Assembly (NCBI RefSeq): GCF_000224145.3
Contig: NC_020178.2
Coordinates: 392,986 to 456,985, forward strand
Direction: 5' to 3'
DNA from: Ciona intestinalis
Lineage: Eukaryota > Chordata > Ascidiacea > Phlebobranchia > Cionidae
DNA: 64,000 nt
Below the pieces are notes generated by a model, which saw nothing but the letters and a program-made list of their open reading frames with translations, was not told the DNA's origin and searched no databases. Below, one piece after another: positions 35,201 to 46,400 of the stretch. Position 1 is the first letter of the stretch. Every line of letters starts with the position of its first letter. The translations under genes and the position numbers were made by a program.

Positions 35201-36180
35201 AGGTTGTTCTGGCAAGCCAAATCTTGCTTACACAGTTTTGTAATGGTCATGCCCTGTGGTTGCCAGTAGTTATGGAACCGTAACACCGTTTGGCAAGAAC
35301 CCTGCAAAAATAATATGAATAAATATTCAAAAGGTGTACCAACTTGCCTCATGTACCGTTTCGCTCCTCGTGCCATTTTACCCCGCGTGCCAACTTACCC
35401 CGAAAGCCAGCGTTCGTTCGTTATAACACGCCTGTTCTGTTTTACACACCTCGTACGCTTACCACGTATAGTAGGTTGGGGAAAATGGGATATATATACA
35501 ATATTTACATAACTATATAACCGTATTCTCACGACTCTAAAAGATCGTTGTTAACTGTTAAAAACCCGATTAGGAAATATGGGATATTATTTAGCCTACT
35601 AACAGTTTCCATCTTACCCCACAGTAATATATGTACTAATAAAATTAAAGGGTATTTAAAAATGGGCCCTTTAAAAATAATCTATACCTCGTTTGCATTG
35701 CATCTTGTAAGTTGCCCCTTCGTCAAACACTCGGCCGTCGATTTTGCTTCGGTGCATTCGTAGCACATAAGACCTGTGTAATAAAATGAGTTAAAATTGC
35801 ATGGTACATATAGTACTGTGGCGTAAGATGGGTATCGTTAGCGCATAATAGCTTATATCTTTTCAGATTGTGTTTTTAAAAATTAAAAACGCGTTTTAGA
35901 GTTGTGAAGACTACTGTTTACTACTAAATGAGACGAAATGGGCCATGTTTTTATTCTTTTTTTTCGTCCAATTCGGTAGAAAACAAAAAATATTTACAGA
36001 ATTATATAACCGTATCCTATATAACCGTATCCTTGTTAATTGTTGAAAACACGACCAGGAGAGAAAATATGGGATATTATATGCTAACGGTATCCATCTT
36101 ACCCCACTGTATTATACACTGTACATACCTGTAGCGTAATTGACAATAAGCACAAGAACGGCAATTGACAAAAACTTCAT
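29223..36180 (-). CDS. Secreted Ly6/uPAR - sushi - von Willebrand A protein
   Basis: There are thirteen exons on the minus strand: 36129-36180, 35688-35773, 35194-35301, 34641-34800, 34061-34276, 33389-33601, 32331-32513, 31701-31883, 31320-31431, 30762-30907, 30256-30425, 29624-29713, 29223-29324. They join to 607 codons including TAA. Domains in order: signal peptide MKFLSIAVLVLIVNYATG; a three-finger Ly6/uPAR domain opening LMCYEC and closing CCCKGDMCN; a Pro/Thr linker (TTPQAPSDAPPPPA); a divergent sushi-like segment (34061-34276); three sushi (CCP) modules, one per exon (33389-33601, 32331-32513, 31701-31883); and a vWA domain with an intact MIDAS (DASSS, TRTG, MTDGQ). It ends LACQDLCNKYY with no anchor, so it is probably secreted. 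I know no named protein with this order. Adhesion or ligand binding is an inference from the domains. Confidence 0.88.
31035..31319. repeat. 123-bp tandem repeat spanning a splice donor
   Basis: This intron segment of the minus-strand gene has a motif ACTCAC (GTGAGT on the coding strand) at 31068-31073, 31191-31196 and 31314-31319, exactly 123 bp apart. Between copies it shares TTTTCATATGAAATCATATC and a GGCAGTC block. The copy at 31314-31319 is the real donor of exon 31320-31431; the others are duplicated donor-like sites. Confidence 0.75.
33018..33290. mobile_element. Two overlapping subfamily B MITE pieces
   Basis: A copy ending CTTACCCCGCAGTACTA (about 33219) is followed directly by a right-end fragment of the other orientation ending CCCCCAACCTACTATA. 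Confidence 0.7.
33715..34015 (-). repeat. Composite SINE, reverse
   Basis: GAATGAATGTAACTTG, GTTATAACACGGGTGTTCTG, GACCACTGGG and CTTGCCCAAAGACACA are in reverse order relative to plus copies. Confidence 0.7.
34314..34560. repeat. Degenerate GAATGAATGTAACTTA tandem repeat
   Basis: Several imperfect units of GAATGAATGTAACTTATTTA with TTAAGTGAAT spacers lie in the intron between 34277 and 34640. The unit matches the tail of the composite SINE in this window (reverse orientation), so it probably grew from a SINE tail. Confidence 0.6.
34870..35130 (-). repeat. Composite SINE, reverse
   Basis: Tail module (GGCGTTATAACATGGATGTT) then TATTAGTGACCACTGGGTTG and CACAATGGTAGCAGCGA. Confidence 0.7.
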
Positions 36181-36253
36181 TTTGAGTCCGGTTAAATAAC
36201 TAATGAAATAAATTCCTAGTTATACCTGTACAAAAATTTTTTTTAATAGAACT

Positions 36254-36325
36254 GTCAGAATTAAGTGCTACGAAATATATAACTGACAAAAAATAGCCAT
36301 ATATTACGTAGCACTTAATTTTGAC
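36254..36325. repeat. 19-bp inverted repeat 70 bp upstream of the LU-sushi-vWA start codon
   Basis: GTCAGAATTAAGTGCTACG at 36254-36272 is complementary, with one mismatch, to 36307-36325, giving a stem with a 34-nt loop. The flank at about 36340-36385 (GAGAATCGTCC, GAGCACTAGATCAGGGC) matches elements at about 21785-21935 and 58150-58300, so this looks like a degenerate transposon end next to a promoter or 5' UTR. Confidence 0.65.
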
Positions 36326-39300
36326 TGTTTTTTTGTTACGAGAATCGTCCAACTTCATGAGCACTAGATCAGGGCCGAATTCCCGGATTTTTTTACATTT
36401 TTTTGTTATTTATAATAGCGCTGCAGTTTTAGTTTTAGCATGCAAAAGTGCAAATGTAATTATACAGACTTAGATTTTAACAGGTAAAAAATCAGCCTGG
36501 TTTTAAATGCAAAGTAAAAGTAGATTTAAATGCGAAAAGTATATAATCTACTTTATTGCATTTAAAATTAAGTAGAACATATTACTTATTATACAGATAT
36601 ATAATATCTGCATAAGAATTTCTTATTACATTTCCCAGTCGCTATACTTGCACGGTTTTCAGTTTTCGACTTGTACAGTTTCGACTGTGATTTCAGTTAC
36701 GCGAGTCACTCTTTTATATCCTCGAATTTCGCTCGAAACCAGGATTGGCTGCGTTTAACCCGATCTGGCTGACCTTTGCAGCTCTATGCTCTGGCCTTAG
36801 ACCTCATGCTCTTATTTATACCTCGACCAGAAAAATAACCGATCGGCAAACATTTTAGAATTTTGTAATTTAAACTTAAAATAATTTTTTTTATGTGGGT
36901 TTAATTGCCAAAAATTCGTTTTACATTAGCCCACACGTATTATAAACGTTTTCGGAAGTCGTTTTGTACAAGCAATATTAAAATGGGCAAAAATATTGGA
37001 TTACATATGCCTACGCGTTTTGCAATTAGCATTGCGGTTTAAGTATAGGCAATCCTAAAGCAGCAGTGTAAAACGGACACAAAAATTTGTTAGATCAAAA
37101 GGAAAATTATGAAATCCCTTAATTACTGCGAAATTCCAAAGCCTAAAACCGCATAAAAATAAAACATAAATGCCCGCGTAATTATAAGCATACAAGGTAA
37201 TTATAATTAGAATTTAAAATAGTTTCTAAACGCAGAAAAATGCTGCAAATTCTTCAGTAATTAATTCATTACACTAAAATATAAAATTTATCGCATTATA
37301 ATTTTTTAAACCCAGAAAAAATGCAAACTAGTTTAACAATGAATGCGCCTTAACGTAAAAGCGTAAACTCTTGGGTAAAAAATACGATAAATAAAGATTA
37401 AATACATGTTTTATACCTGTCTAAATGAAATGGTTAATCTGTAAAATAAAGCTTTGCACGCTATAGTGCATTTGCTATTGTTATAATGACGTCATATACA
37501 CACACGTGACTTTGTGTATATGCCCACTACGGTACATTCTTTCGCTAATCACCAAAAAACAAAATAGTCCAGTTCCTGAGCTTATTTATGCATATTTCCG
37601 CCCGAAATTTGCTGTTTAGTACAGTTTTACTACCATTTATACATCAGATGTTTTAGTATTTAGAATCCCTGGTTTTATATACAGTAAGTAATACACATAT
37701 AAATATCAGTAAATTAGTTTACAGGTAAAAAACGAGGTTTTAATATAAAATAATTAACGTTTTTAGACTATATGAGCTACTTTATATGTTAAACTATGCC
37801 TGGTAGCAAGAACAGCAGAATATATAGCATATAATAAACGTTTACGTGCGTTTGTAGTAAGTAAATAAGACTATAGGTTCAAAACGAGATGTTCCTTTTA
37901 TAAGGGGTTTAGCAGACACAAAAACTATGCATTAATTTACAACTATGGCTAATTACTATGTGTGAAGCAGTTATGAGTCAAACGCAATTCTGAATCACGT
38001 TATAACATTTATTAAACATTATTTTTGTGGTGGCGAACCGTAACTTCTAATTTGAATGTCTCGTCGCCAGTCTAGTCTATATTGTTTTGCAGTTTTGTAC
38101 AAATGACCTCACGGTATAGGTTAATAATTACTATACGACGTCGCTTAAAAACAACAATTCAAAAACGGAATTATAACTATAGCTATTATAGGTATACAGA
38201 CTATGACATTTAAAGTACTGGTTTAGCCTTGATTTGATCCGGTTTGGACTCGCTTGAACTGGCTTTTGCAGGCATGTCGCAATGCATTTTTTTGCTCAAG
38301 GTCAAACGGATCCGAAAATGATTAAATTATGAAAAAGTTTAGATTTTTTCTAGCATAGTGTATACGGGTTCAAATGTTTTATCGATACAGATAGTATTTC
38401 TAGTGCATTTCTAAATGCATGTAGTATATATATAACATCAAATTTTATTTAAATCTTCGAATACGATAACGAATATCAAGTATTTAACACAACGAAGAGA
38501 AGGGAATTAACGATATTCGTTACAAAAAAACGCGACGGGTAAAAACTATACTTGAAGAAAATTGGCGTGGCCGCTAAACCTATATATTTAAAACACTGCG
38601 TTTCACGCTTATTGTTTTATTTGGCATATAGAGCAAATAGAAATGGTTGGACTCTGCGGGAACTGCACATTATAGCTATTAAAGACAGAATCTTTGCCGG
38701 TAAAGGTAATTTGGGAGTTAATATACACAAACATTTAATAACATACGTTTTTGTAAAAAAAAAGACCTAAATTATATTTTTTTAAATAGGTATTTTCACT
38801 CCCCAAATGTTTACCAAAAAATTAAAAATCTGTAATTAAATTGGCGGGAAAATTTAACTTTCATCCGCGGTAAAAACGTCATTTTGTCAAAACTTACTAC
38901 GTTATAATTCATACAGCAGTGTTAACTATTAGAAAATACTTTAATACAAAGAAATATTTAGTTTAAAACAGTAAATATTACTTTATTTTATATACATACG
39001 AATCAATTTTATTCCTTTTTGAAGAAAAACTGCGCTATTTCGTTAAAATGAACTTGGCGGAACAACACTAATATTTGTTTCCATTTTCATGCATACCAAA
39101 ACAATTAATCATTTTTTAGATTAGTGAATTTAGTAAAGTTGTGCTTTTTTACGTTTTTTTAAACAAAATATTAAATAAAATGCGATTAAATATGACCAGC
39201 ATAGACGTTTGATTACGCTGGCCATTTTAATTTCTGTAAAAATATCAAAACACCCAACAATTTCCTCGTTATTAGCGCCGATTTACGTACACCAATGTTG

Positions 39301-39470
39301 TAAGAATACTGGCTAATGTGGTAAAGGTACTAAAAATTGTGCGTATTTTACATATTTTGCTAGATATACCTTCAAAACTACGGTAAGATCTACGTTTTGC
39401 ATTATAAAGTGTATTTTTACGGGTTATTCAATTTACCCATATTTTACATTATATATAGAAATGTATAATG
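36326..39470. other. Repeat-poor intergenic block upstream of two divergent genes
   Basis: Beyond the element at its left edge (to about 36385), about 3 kb is free of the MITE and SINE families that fill the rest of the window. It contains one CRE palindrome (37487-37494) and a short 72-codon open frame (38552-38770) with no recognisable similarity. The minus-strand LU-sushi-vWA gene and the plus-strand HORMA gene diverge from this region. It most likely holds shared or separate promoters and enhancers. That function is an inference. Confidence 0.5.
37487..37494. promoter_or_regulatory. Perfect CRE palindrome TGACGTCA
   Basis: A full 8-bp CREB/CREM/ATF site is followed by TATACACACACGTGA. 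It is about 1.3 kb upstream of the minus-strand gene start and 4.2 kb from the HORMA gene. The eight-base core and its ATAATGACGTCATAT-like context recur at 39750. Confidence 0.5.
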
Positions 39471-39749
39471 TTACTATATGAACGGATGAATAAAACTCAT
39501 TTATTCTTGCGTGGGGGCAACGACAGTCGTTATAACAAGGGTGTTTTGTTTCATACACCTCATGCCTGCTTACGAGTTACCACGTATGTAACTTTATGGG
39601 TAACTTTTTTTTATAATTAAAAAAAAAAAATCTATGACTGACAATATAACACGTTACATTTATATATCGTATACCGTACTATAGCAATGGGCTATTTAAA
39701 TATAAAGACCATGCGTGTTTTTAAATGGACAACACTAGGGTATTTAAAA

Positions 39750-39757
39750 TGACGTCA
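39750..39757. promoter_or_regulatory. Second perfect CRE palindrome TGACGTCA
   Basis: This site is 1.9 kb upstream of the HORMA-domain gene and shares ATGACGTCATAT with the site at 37487. Chance occurrence of two identical 12-mers in 2.3 kb is unlikely, but neither site has been tested. Confidence 0.5.
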
Positions 39758-39951
39758 TATCCAGACGAGTTTTGTTTTGAAATGTGATCGCAAATTTCTG
39801 TAGCGTAACACGGTAGAGTAGTTCTGTGCGTTTTGTTTACTAAGTACACTAGATTTAAACCGGTATTCGTTCATGCGGTCGCTTTAACAAAATTTAAAGG
39901 TAACTTATTTATCCTCGCGTGGCGGGGCAACGGTAGTCGTTATGACATTGG

Positions 39952-41045
39952 TGTTCTGTTTCATACACCTCGTGCCCGCTTAGGAGTTACTTTTAACCAT
40001 AGTTAAAAATGGTATTTTAATACATGTTAATTAAACAGCTATATAAGACTGAACTAAATAACTTTGTATTTAAATGTGTGTATATATATATGTGTGTTAT
40101 TATATATTTTATAATATAATTAAATGTAAATGTGTAAAAAAGAAGTATTTTTTCTAAGTTGTTAACCTAAACCGAATTTATTAAACAAGATAGAAAAAAC
40201 TCCAAGTTTATAAGGCAAATTATTTTTTCTTTTGTGACGGGGTAACTGCAGTCATTATAACACCGGTGTTCTGTTTTATACCCCTCATGTGTCATGTCCA
40301 CTTACGAGATACCACAGATCCAACTTTGTGGGTGATTATTTTGGGAGATTTTTTATATATATGGCTGAAAAGTTAGACAACCCTTAAGGGTCCACTAGGT
40401 TAAATTTTTTGAATATTTTTTAAATAAAACCTTTTAAATATTGTCTTGCCAATTCTAGTTTAGAACGTGTATAGGTTTAAAACACTTGAAGTATGAGGTG
40501 TCCTGTTTCATACACCTCGTGCGCTTCGGGGTTTTTAAACATAGTAAAAAATGATGTTTTAATACAATGTGTTAATTAAACAGCTATATAAGGCTGAACT
40601 AACTAATTTTGTATTTAAATATAATGTATATTTATATGTGTCTGTATTTTTAGGTATAATCGTATGTAAATCTATAATGTAGATGTAGGGTTTTTTTTTC
40701 CAAATTGTTAACCTAATTAAACCGTATTTATTTATTAAACATAATAGGAAAATTTATAAAAATTAGCGAGGTAAATTGTTACCTTTTGCGATACTTAACC
40801 ACAGTCAATATGACACGGATCTTCTGTTTCATACACCTCCTGCCAGCTTACAGATCCAACTTTGTGGGTAATTATTTTGGGAGATTTTTATATATGGCTG
40901 AAAAGTTAGCCAACCCATGAGGGTCCACTGGGTTCAATTTTTGCGAAAACTTTTGAATATTTTTTAAATAAAACCTTTTAAATATTGTCTTGCCAATTCT
41001 AGTTTAGAACGTGTATAGGTTTAAAACACTTGAAGTATGAAGTGC
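39952..41045. repeat. Tandem duplication, two units of about 540 bp
   Basis: Unit 1 (about 39952-40500) and unit 2 (about 40501-41045) share the same order of segments: TTTCATACACCTCGTGC, GTTAATTAAACAGCTATATA, ATGGCTGAAAAGTTAG, and a terminal block ending TTTAAAACACTTGAAGTATG. Each unit contains a degenerate SINE tail. The duplication ends about 600 bp before the HORMA start codon. Confidence 0.8.
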
Positions 41046-41645
41046 GTTTAAAGTGTGGTGAAAAAGCCACTTGATTCTTAGCTATCTGTTCTGTCATTCG
41101 GGCAGAAAGACTTTTTTTAACTTAATGTTATCTAGTTTAAAAAGTTTCGTTTTAAGTTTTCGGTGCAGATTTTTAGCTTAAATGATGTTTCCACAGTATT
41201 CTTTGGCAGCATTGTTTCCAAAAACTAAATTAACATAGTTTGAATGTTATGTTGTATTTATAAAATAGACAATTTATTTCTGTGTGTTTTTATGTTTGTA
41301 TGAATAAATTGATGACAGCTTAAATTATTTAAATTTATAACACAGGTGTTTTGTTTCATTTAGTGATCGCTTACGAGTTACATGTATGTAACTTTGTGGG
41401 TGATATTTTATTTTCTGTCATATTTTACTACCGAGAAAAAAGAAAGACTATTATAGCTCTTTGAGTTTATTGTGTAATGACCATAGATCCATACCATATT
41501 AACTTTGTATACATTGCTCATTTTTTGTGTGGCACACACTGACACACAAAGTTACATTAATTTTCGACAGGAAATTGCAAGTTATATCAAATTTTGATTT
41601 TTGTAACAGTTGACGAATACTAATAGTTTTTGTTAAAAAGCAAAA

Positions 41646-43082
41646 ATGCCACTAGCATGCAAGAGCAGAGTTCAGAACACAGAATCCCTCACAAAAGAAG
41701 AAAGCAAGTTATTTATAAAAAGAATGTTAGCAATTTCTACCTCAAACATTACCTATAACAGACAGTTATTTCATGACAGTGCATATTCAGACAGAACAAT
41801 TAAAGGAATTGGCACAACTTTTAAAATATTAAAAGAGAAAGAAACGGGTGGCCCTGGAAAAGTGACAGAATGGATCCATGGAGCATTTGACGCCATTGAT
41901 AAAGGCTGTTTAAAACAAGTCGTATTTGCTCTACTAAGTGATGAAAATGACCCGCATAGTATAATAGAAACATATTCATACAACATCACATATGAAAATG
42001 GGACTCTGGTTACTACAGCAAAAGTTGGGGACCAAACAACGAAAATTCTAACTGTACCGACAAAAGCTGAGACCCAGGAATCCATTGAAAGCTACCTACG
42101 TAATCTGAAAACTTTGACAAGCCATTTAGGGGCTCTACCACCTGTATCTTACATGACCATGAGGCTTTTGTATTATGACGATAAAAAACCTGAAAATTAT
42201 CAGCCCCCTGGTTTTGAAGAGGCCTTTGAAAGCGACACACTACGTCTTACAGAGCGGCAAATTAATATAAAAGTGGGGAAAATTCTAACACCATACAATA
42301 CCATGAAGCTTAACGTATTCACCCCTGAAGACCAGTTTACTAGAAACGATATAAATTCTGAAGCCAGTAAGAGCGCTATGGATGTAGACATACAAGAAGA
42401 TAAGGGCGTTCGTTGCCCATGTGACGATGTAGACGATGACGACTTAATGATCCAATGTTCTAACTGTAAATACTGGCAACACGCAATATGCTACTGTATC
42501 TACAATGAGTCAAAAACGCCAAGTTCCCATATTTGTCATATATGTTGTGACACTGGGAACCAGGAATGTACTGATCCTACTTTGGCCAATATACCAGCAG
42601 AGCAGCAGAAAACATTATGTCTTTGGAGAAGACTACTGCTTAAGTGCCTAGAGTTAGATACAGTTAATATAAACGTTATTACGTCCACTTTTCTATGCTC
42701 AAAAGCTATGGCTCAAAAGTTGCTTAAAAGGTTAATTGATAAAGAAGCAGTGTCTGTTATGAAAAACCATAAAAAAATAGTAAATAAGAGAATTTTAAAA
42801 GCAGTTTTTAAAGAGGATATTAAGGACACATATGATACTTTTACCAATCACCCCAGTCAAATTTTGCAGCCTGTTCAGAACACCATATTTTCAAAACCCA
42901 AAATCCCTACAAAAAGGCAACAGTTTATTGGGAAACATTCTCTTAATAGATATGATACAGAAGCAGCCATGTCAATACTCACAAGCCAGACGTCTTTAGA
43001 TGATTTTGACAGGCGTTCTGCAGGGCAGCGGAAAAGACAGAGAATGTCAAAACAAAAATGCCACCCTGTTAAAAACCAATAA
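41646..43082 (+). CDS. HORMAD: HORMA domain - PHD finger - winged helix protein (Hop1/HORMAD family), intronless
   Basis: This single open frame has 478 codons. Residues about 15-215 form a HORMA domain (ESLTKEESKLFIKRMLAIST, then ATGENs replaced by GGPGKVTEWIHGAF, and ETYSYNITYENG). Residues about 255-300 form a PHD finger (CPCDDVDDDDLMIQC, CKYWQHAICY, CHICC). Residues about 325-395 look like a winged helix (LKCLELDTVNINVITSTFLC, MAQKLLKRLIDKEAVSVM). The C-terminus (TSLDDFDRRSAGQRKRQRMS) is basic and could carry the closure motif. Hop1-type proteins load on meiotic chromosome axes, promote double-strand breaks and bias repair to the homologue; the PHD-winged helix module is a chromatin-binding region in fungal Hop1. 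Coding without introns among intron-rich neighbours suggests an ancient retrocopy, although no damage is seen. Confidence 0.88.
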   Translation: MPLACKSRVQNTESLTKEESKLFIKRMLAISTSNITYNRQLFHDSAYSDRTIKGIGTTFKILKEKETGGPGKVTEWIHGAFDAIDKGCLKQVVFALLSDENDPHSIIETYSYNITYENGTLVTTAKVGDQTTKILTVPTKAETQESIESYLRNLKTLTSHLGALPPVSYMTMRLLYYDDKKPENYQPPGFEEAFESDTLRLTERQINIKVGKILTPYNTMKLNVFTPEDQFTRNDINSEASKSAMDVDIQEDKGVRCPCDDVDDDDLMIQCSNCKYWQHAICYCIYNESKTPSSHICHICCDTGNQECTDPTLANIPAEQQKTLCLWRRLLLKCLELDTVNINVITSTFLCSKAMAQKLLKRLIDKEAVSVMKNHKKIVNKRILKAVFKEDIKDTYDTFTNHPSQILQPVQNTIFSKPKIPTKRQQFIGKHSLNRYDTEAAMSILTSQTSLDDFDRRSAGQRKRQRMSKQKCHPVKNQ

Positions 43083-43083
43083 A
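43078..43083 (+). terminator. AATAAA overlapping the HORMA gene stop codon
   Basis: The final codon CAA and the stop TAA plus the next base form AATAAA, followed by a T-rich stretch. If used, the 3' UTR would be only about 15-25 nt. Confidence 0.5.
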
Positions 43084-43389
43084 GTTTTTTTTTTTTTTTG
43101 CTAAAAATGTGAATAGTAAGCTATATTATTATTGTTTTGCTTTTTTTAATAAGCAGATATATATAATTTTTTCGGTGTTTTTTTTGTTTTTTTGCTAAAA
43201 ATGTAAATAGTAAAACCTATATAATTGTTTTGTTAATTAATTTTTTTTGTTATTTTTTTATTAAAAATGTGTCTATAAAATGTTTCAATTTAATTTTTTT
43301 TACTTGTTTTTTCTAATGTTGTTTTGAAATTAAATAATGATTGTTACATTAGCAGTTCTTGAATTTAAATATTTTGTTGTTTTGTTCTT

Positions 43390-43409
43390 TCTAGGTAGTA
43401 TCACTGACA
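43390..43409 (+). other. 3' splice acceptor upstream of the Crumbs-like start
   Basis: TTCTTTCTAG ends at 43394, 15 nt before the ATG. Either a 5' non-coding exon lies upstream or a spliced leader is added here. The HORMA gene ends only 330 nt upstream on the same strand. Confidence 0.4.
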
Positions 43410-46400
43410 ATGTGGCTGCCTACGTTTTATGTAGTTTTACTTTTTAACATTTTTAAAACTGTGCTCTGCCAATTCACTGTAGCAAATGGGATATACTCGT
43501 TCGGATATTTTAATGGCACGTCTAAAGCAAAACTCTCGAATGTGTTGGATGTTTTAAGACCGCAAACTGGATTTTCTTTTAGAACTTGTATGGATCATGG
43601 GACCTTATTTTATCAGGTATGAAGTTCTTAACTTGCTGTGTTTATGCATCGTTTTCAATAGCATAGCATAAGCATAGGCGTTATGTTTTTTAGATTTTCT
43701 AAGGGAACTTGTCAAACATAGGGAACCTCATTGATTAATGTGTTGAACTTAAATGCAATATACTTTGGCTCTGCTTGTTTGTATAGACACCTAACAGCAG
43801 GGTAAAATCTATGTCAGCCTCAAAAAGATGGCGTTCTTACTAAGTGATTACTGGTTCAAGGTTGATTACCGCTACCATTGTGAGCATATCCTTAAGCAAG
43901 ACACCTAATAGTAATTTCTCCAACTCAGTGGTCCTTTATGGGTTATCCAAATTATCAGCCATACATTCAAAAATTTAGTATTATAAATTGTAATGTGTTT
44001 TTTTTTCAGAGAAACATAATTGGAGACAGCATAACTTTAAAGCTTGATAATGGTGACGTTATATTCTCCCTTCAATCTGTTGTTGACAACATAAATACCT
44101 CTGTAAGTTATGAAGGTAACTTTAACAACAATGAATGGATTCATGTTATGTTTCAACACAACTCTACTACTGACCAGGTATGTGGTATAGGTGTCTAACA
44201 TGGATATACATACATATAATGGCCCAAATCTGGTCTAAATCAAAGTACCCATGGAATTCCTAACTGTAGCCTGTAGGACTTCACTCATATAGAATAGAAT
44301 GCGCATATACAATGTTAGGTTAATGGCCCTCCACCATGCAAGAATAAATCAAGTTACATTCAGTTATTCAAAGTTATATACGCGGTAACTCGTAAGCGGG
44401 CACGAGGTGTATGAAACAGAACACCTGTGTTATAAAGACTCTCGCTGGCCCACAACACAAAAAAGGCAACTTACTTTATTCATGTTATTCTTGTCTGCAA
44501 CAGTTAATATTACAGCTGTGTTTTTATTTTATCCAGGGTTCCAACTTATACTTATCTATTGGTAACCATACTAACTTGCTGTACAACTCCATTACGGATC
44601 CAACTATATTTAACATGGAATTTTCTGAAAGTAGTGTCACTTTTATTGGTGGCAATGAAGGTATAAATTAAATATAAATAAAACATATTTTTATTCTGTT
44701 ACTTCTTACTATTTTCTGCATTAGTGTATAAAACAAAATAATGGAAAATAAATTAAATAATGACATAATAGTACTGTGGGGGAAGATTGGACACCTTTAG
44801 CACAGGATATGTTTTTTGTTTACTACCAAATGGGACAAGAAAATAGAACGAAAAGATGTCCCATCTTCCTCCAACCTACTATATTAACCTAAAACATGTA
44901 ATACTAATATATTATGTTTAACTTATAGATCCAAATGAAAATTTCAATGGCTGTTTATCCTCTGGGCCATACTTTAATTTTCAAGCTTATAATGGAACTA
45001 ATGTTCAATGGAATAATTGCCCATTGCTCAATACAAACATATGTGGTAAGTAGTAAGCAATATTTATTTTATATTTTTCATTTTTGGTCATAATTAAGAT
45101 CGGAAAAGTTTAGAAAAGTGAAAATATGTGAAGTAACGTCAAAACGACAGTCGTTATAACACGCTTAAGGATAAAACACAGAACTGCTAAACTTATACGT
45201 TAAAATCATGATCATATTTAAGGCTAGTTTTTAACTCTACAATTTTAAGCCTGGTCCCAACTGCAAATTTCGATATTTGACTCCTAACATACATAAAGTA
45301 ACTTTGCAAAGTAATTTTCCCTTAGAGACACATGCTTATTATATATTTATACTAAAGTGGAGCCATGGGAGAAGATGGGAGACCTTTAGCACAGAATGTC
45401 GAAATATCCTGATTGTGTTTTAAACAATTAACAACAGTCTATGGGAGTCGTGCCGATACGATTTTATAACTCTTTGAATGTTATTTGTTTACTACTAAAT
45501 GGAACAGAATAAAAAATAATGAAAAAGTGTCCCATCTTCTCCCACCCTACTAAATATAGCAAAACAATTTTAAACAGATGATCATTCTATGATATTTATA
45601 TATTTCTATATCAACTTTTACACAGGTCCAAGATGCAATGATTCTGTTTGTAACAATGGTTCTTGCATTGCAACAAATACTGAAATATCTTGCCAATGCC
45701 CAAACAATACATATGGACCATTATGTCAGTACACTGGTATAACCCATGCTTAAATACAACATGTGGTAATGGTACTTGTACAAGCTTAAATTCAAGTCAT
45801 TATATCTGTATGTGTGACAAAGGTAACATTTTGGCTTAATTTGTTGGCTTTGCTTTTAGATTGTTTATAATTTGGTAGTGTGTGCTTTTGCATGTGTATG
45901 AAAAGATTAAATTGTTTTAATTATGTCTGGTATATATATATTATTTTATTCTTTTCTATGTGGGTGAGGTCCCACAGCATGGCATTGGGTCTGAGATTTA
46001 AGCCAGAGTTAGCCTATTATCCTGTCATCCAGGGTGCTACAACCCATTAGTAACCACTGGGTTGAAGAAATGTCTGTTAAGTGTTTTGCCTAAAGACACA
46101 TACACCTATCAGTACCGAGCATTGAACCCGGTATCCTTCGGTTACAATGCAAGCGTCTACCTTGGCACCAAGCTGCTAGATTTGGCTTTTTATTGCAATT
46201 TAATTGCTCTACGCATGTATAGCTATATAGATTTTGCTTTGAATATAATTTTAGCTTTGCTAATTCTTATGTAATTAATTCTTATGTAATTTAATTTTTG
46301 GTCTGAAAAATGGCGTTTTTTTTGCATGTTTGTGAGCAGGTTTCAGGGGAGAAAATTGTGAGAACATGGTTCGTGATTGTGAATCAAATCCGTGCTATAA

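Noticed and set aside
38552..38770. 72-codon open frame in the intergenic region
   Set aside because: No recognisable domain, no clear splice or start context, and a length easily reached by chance.
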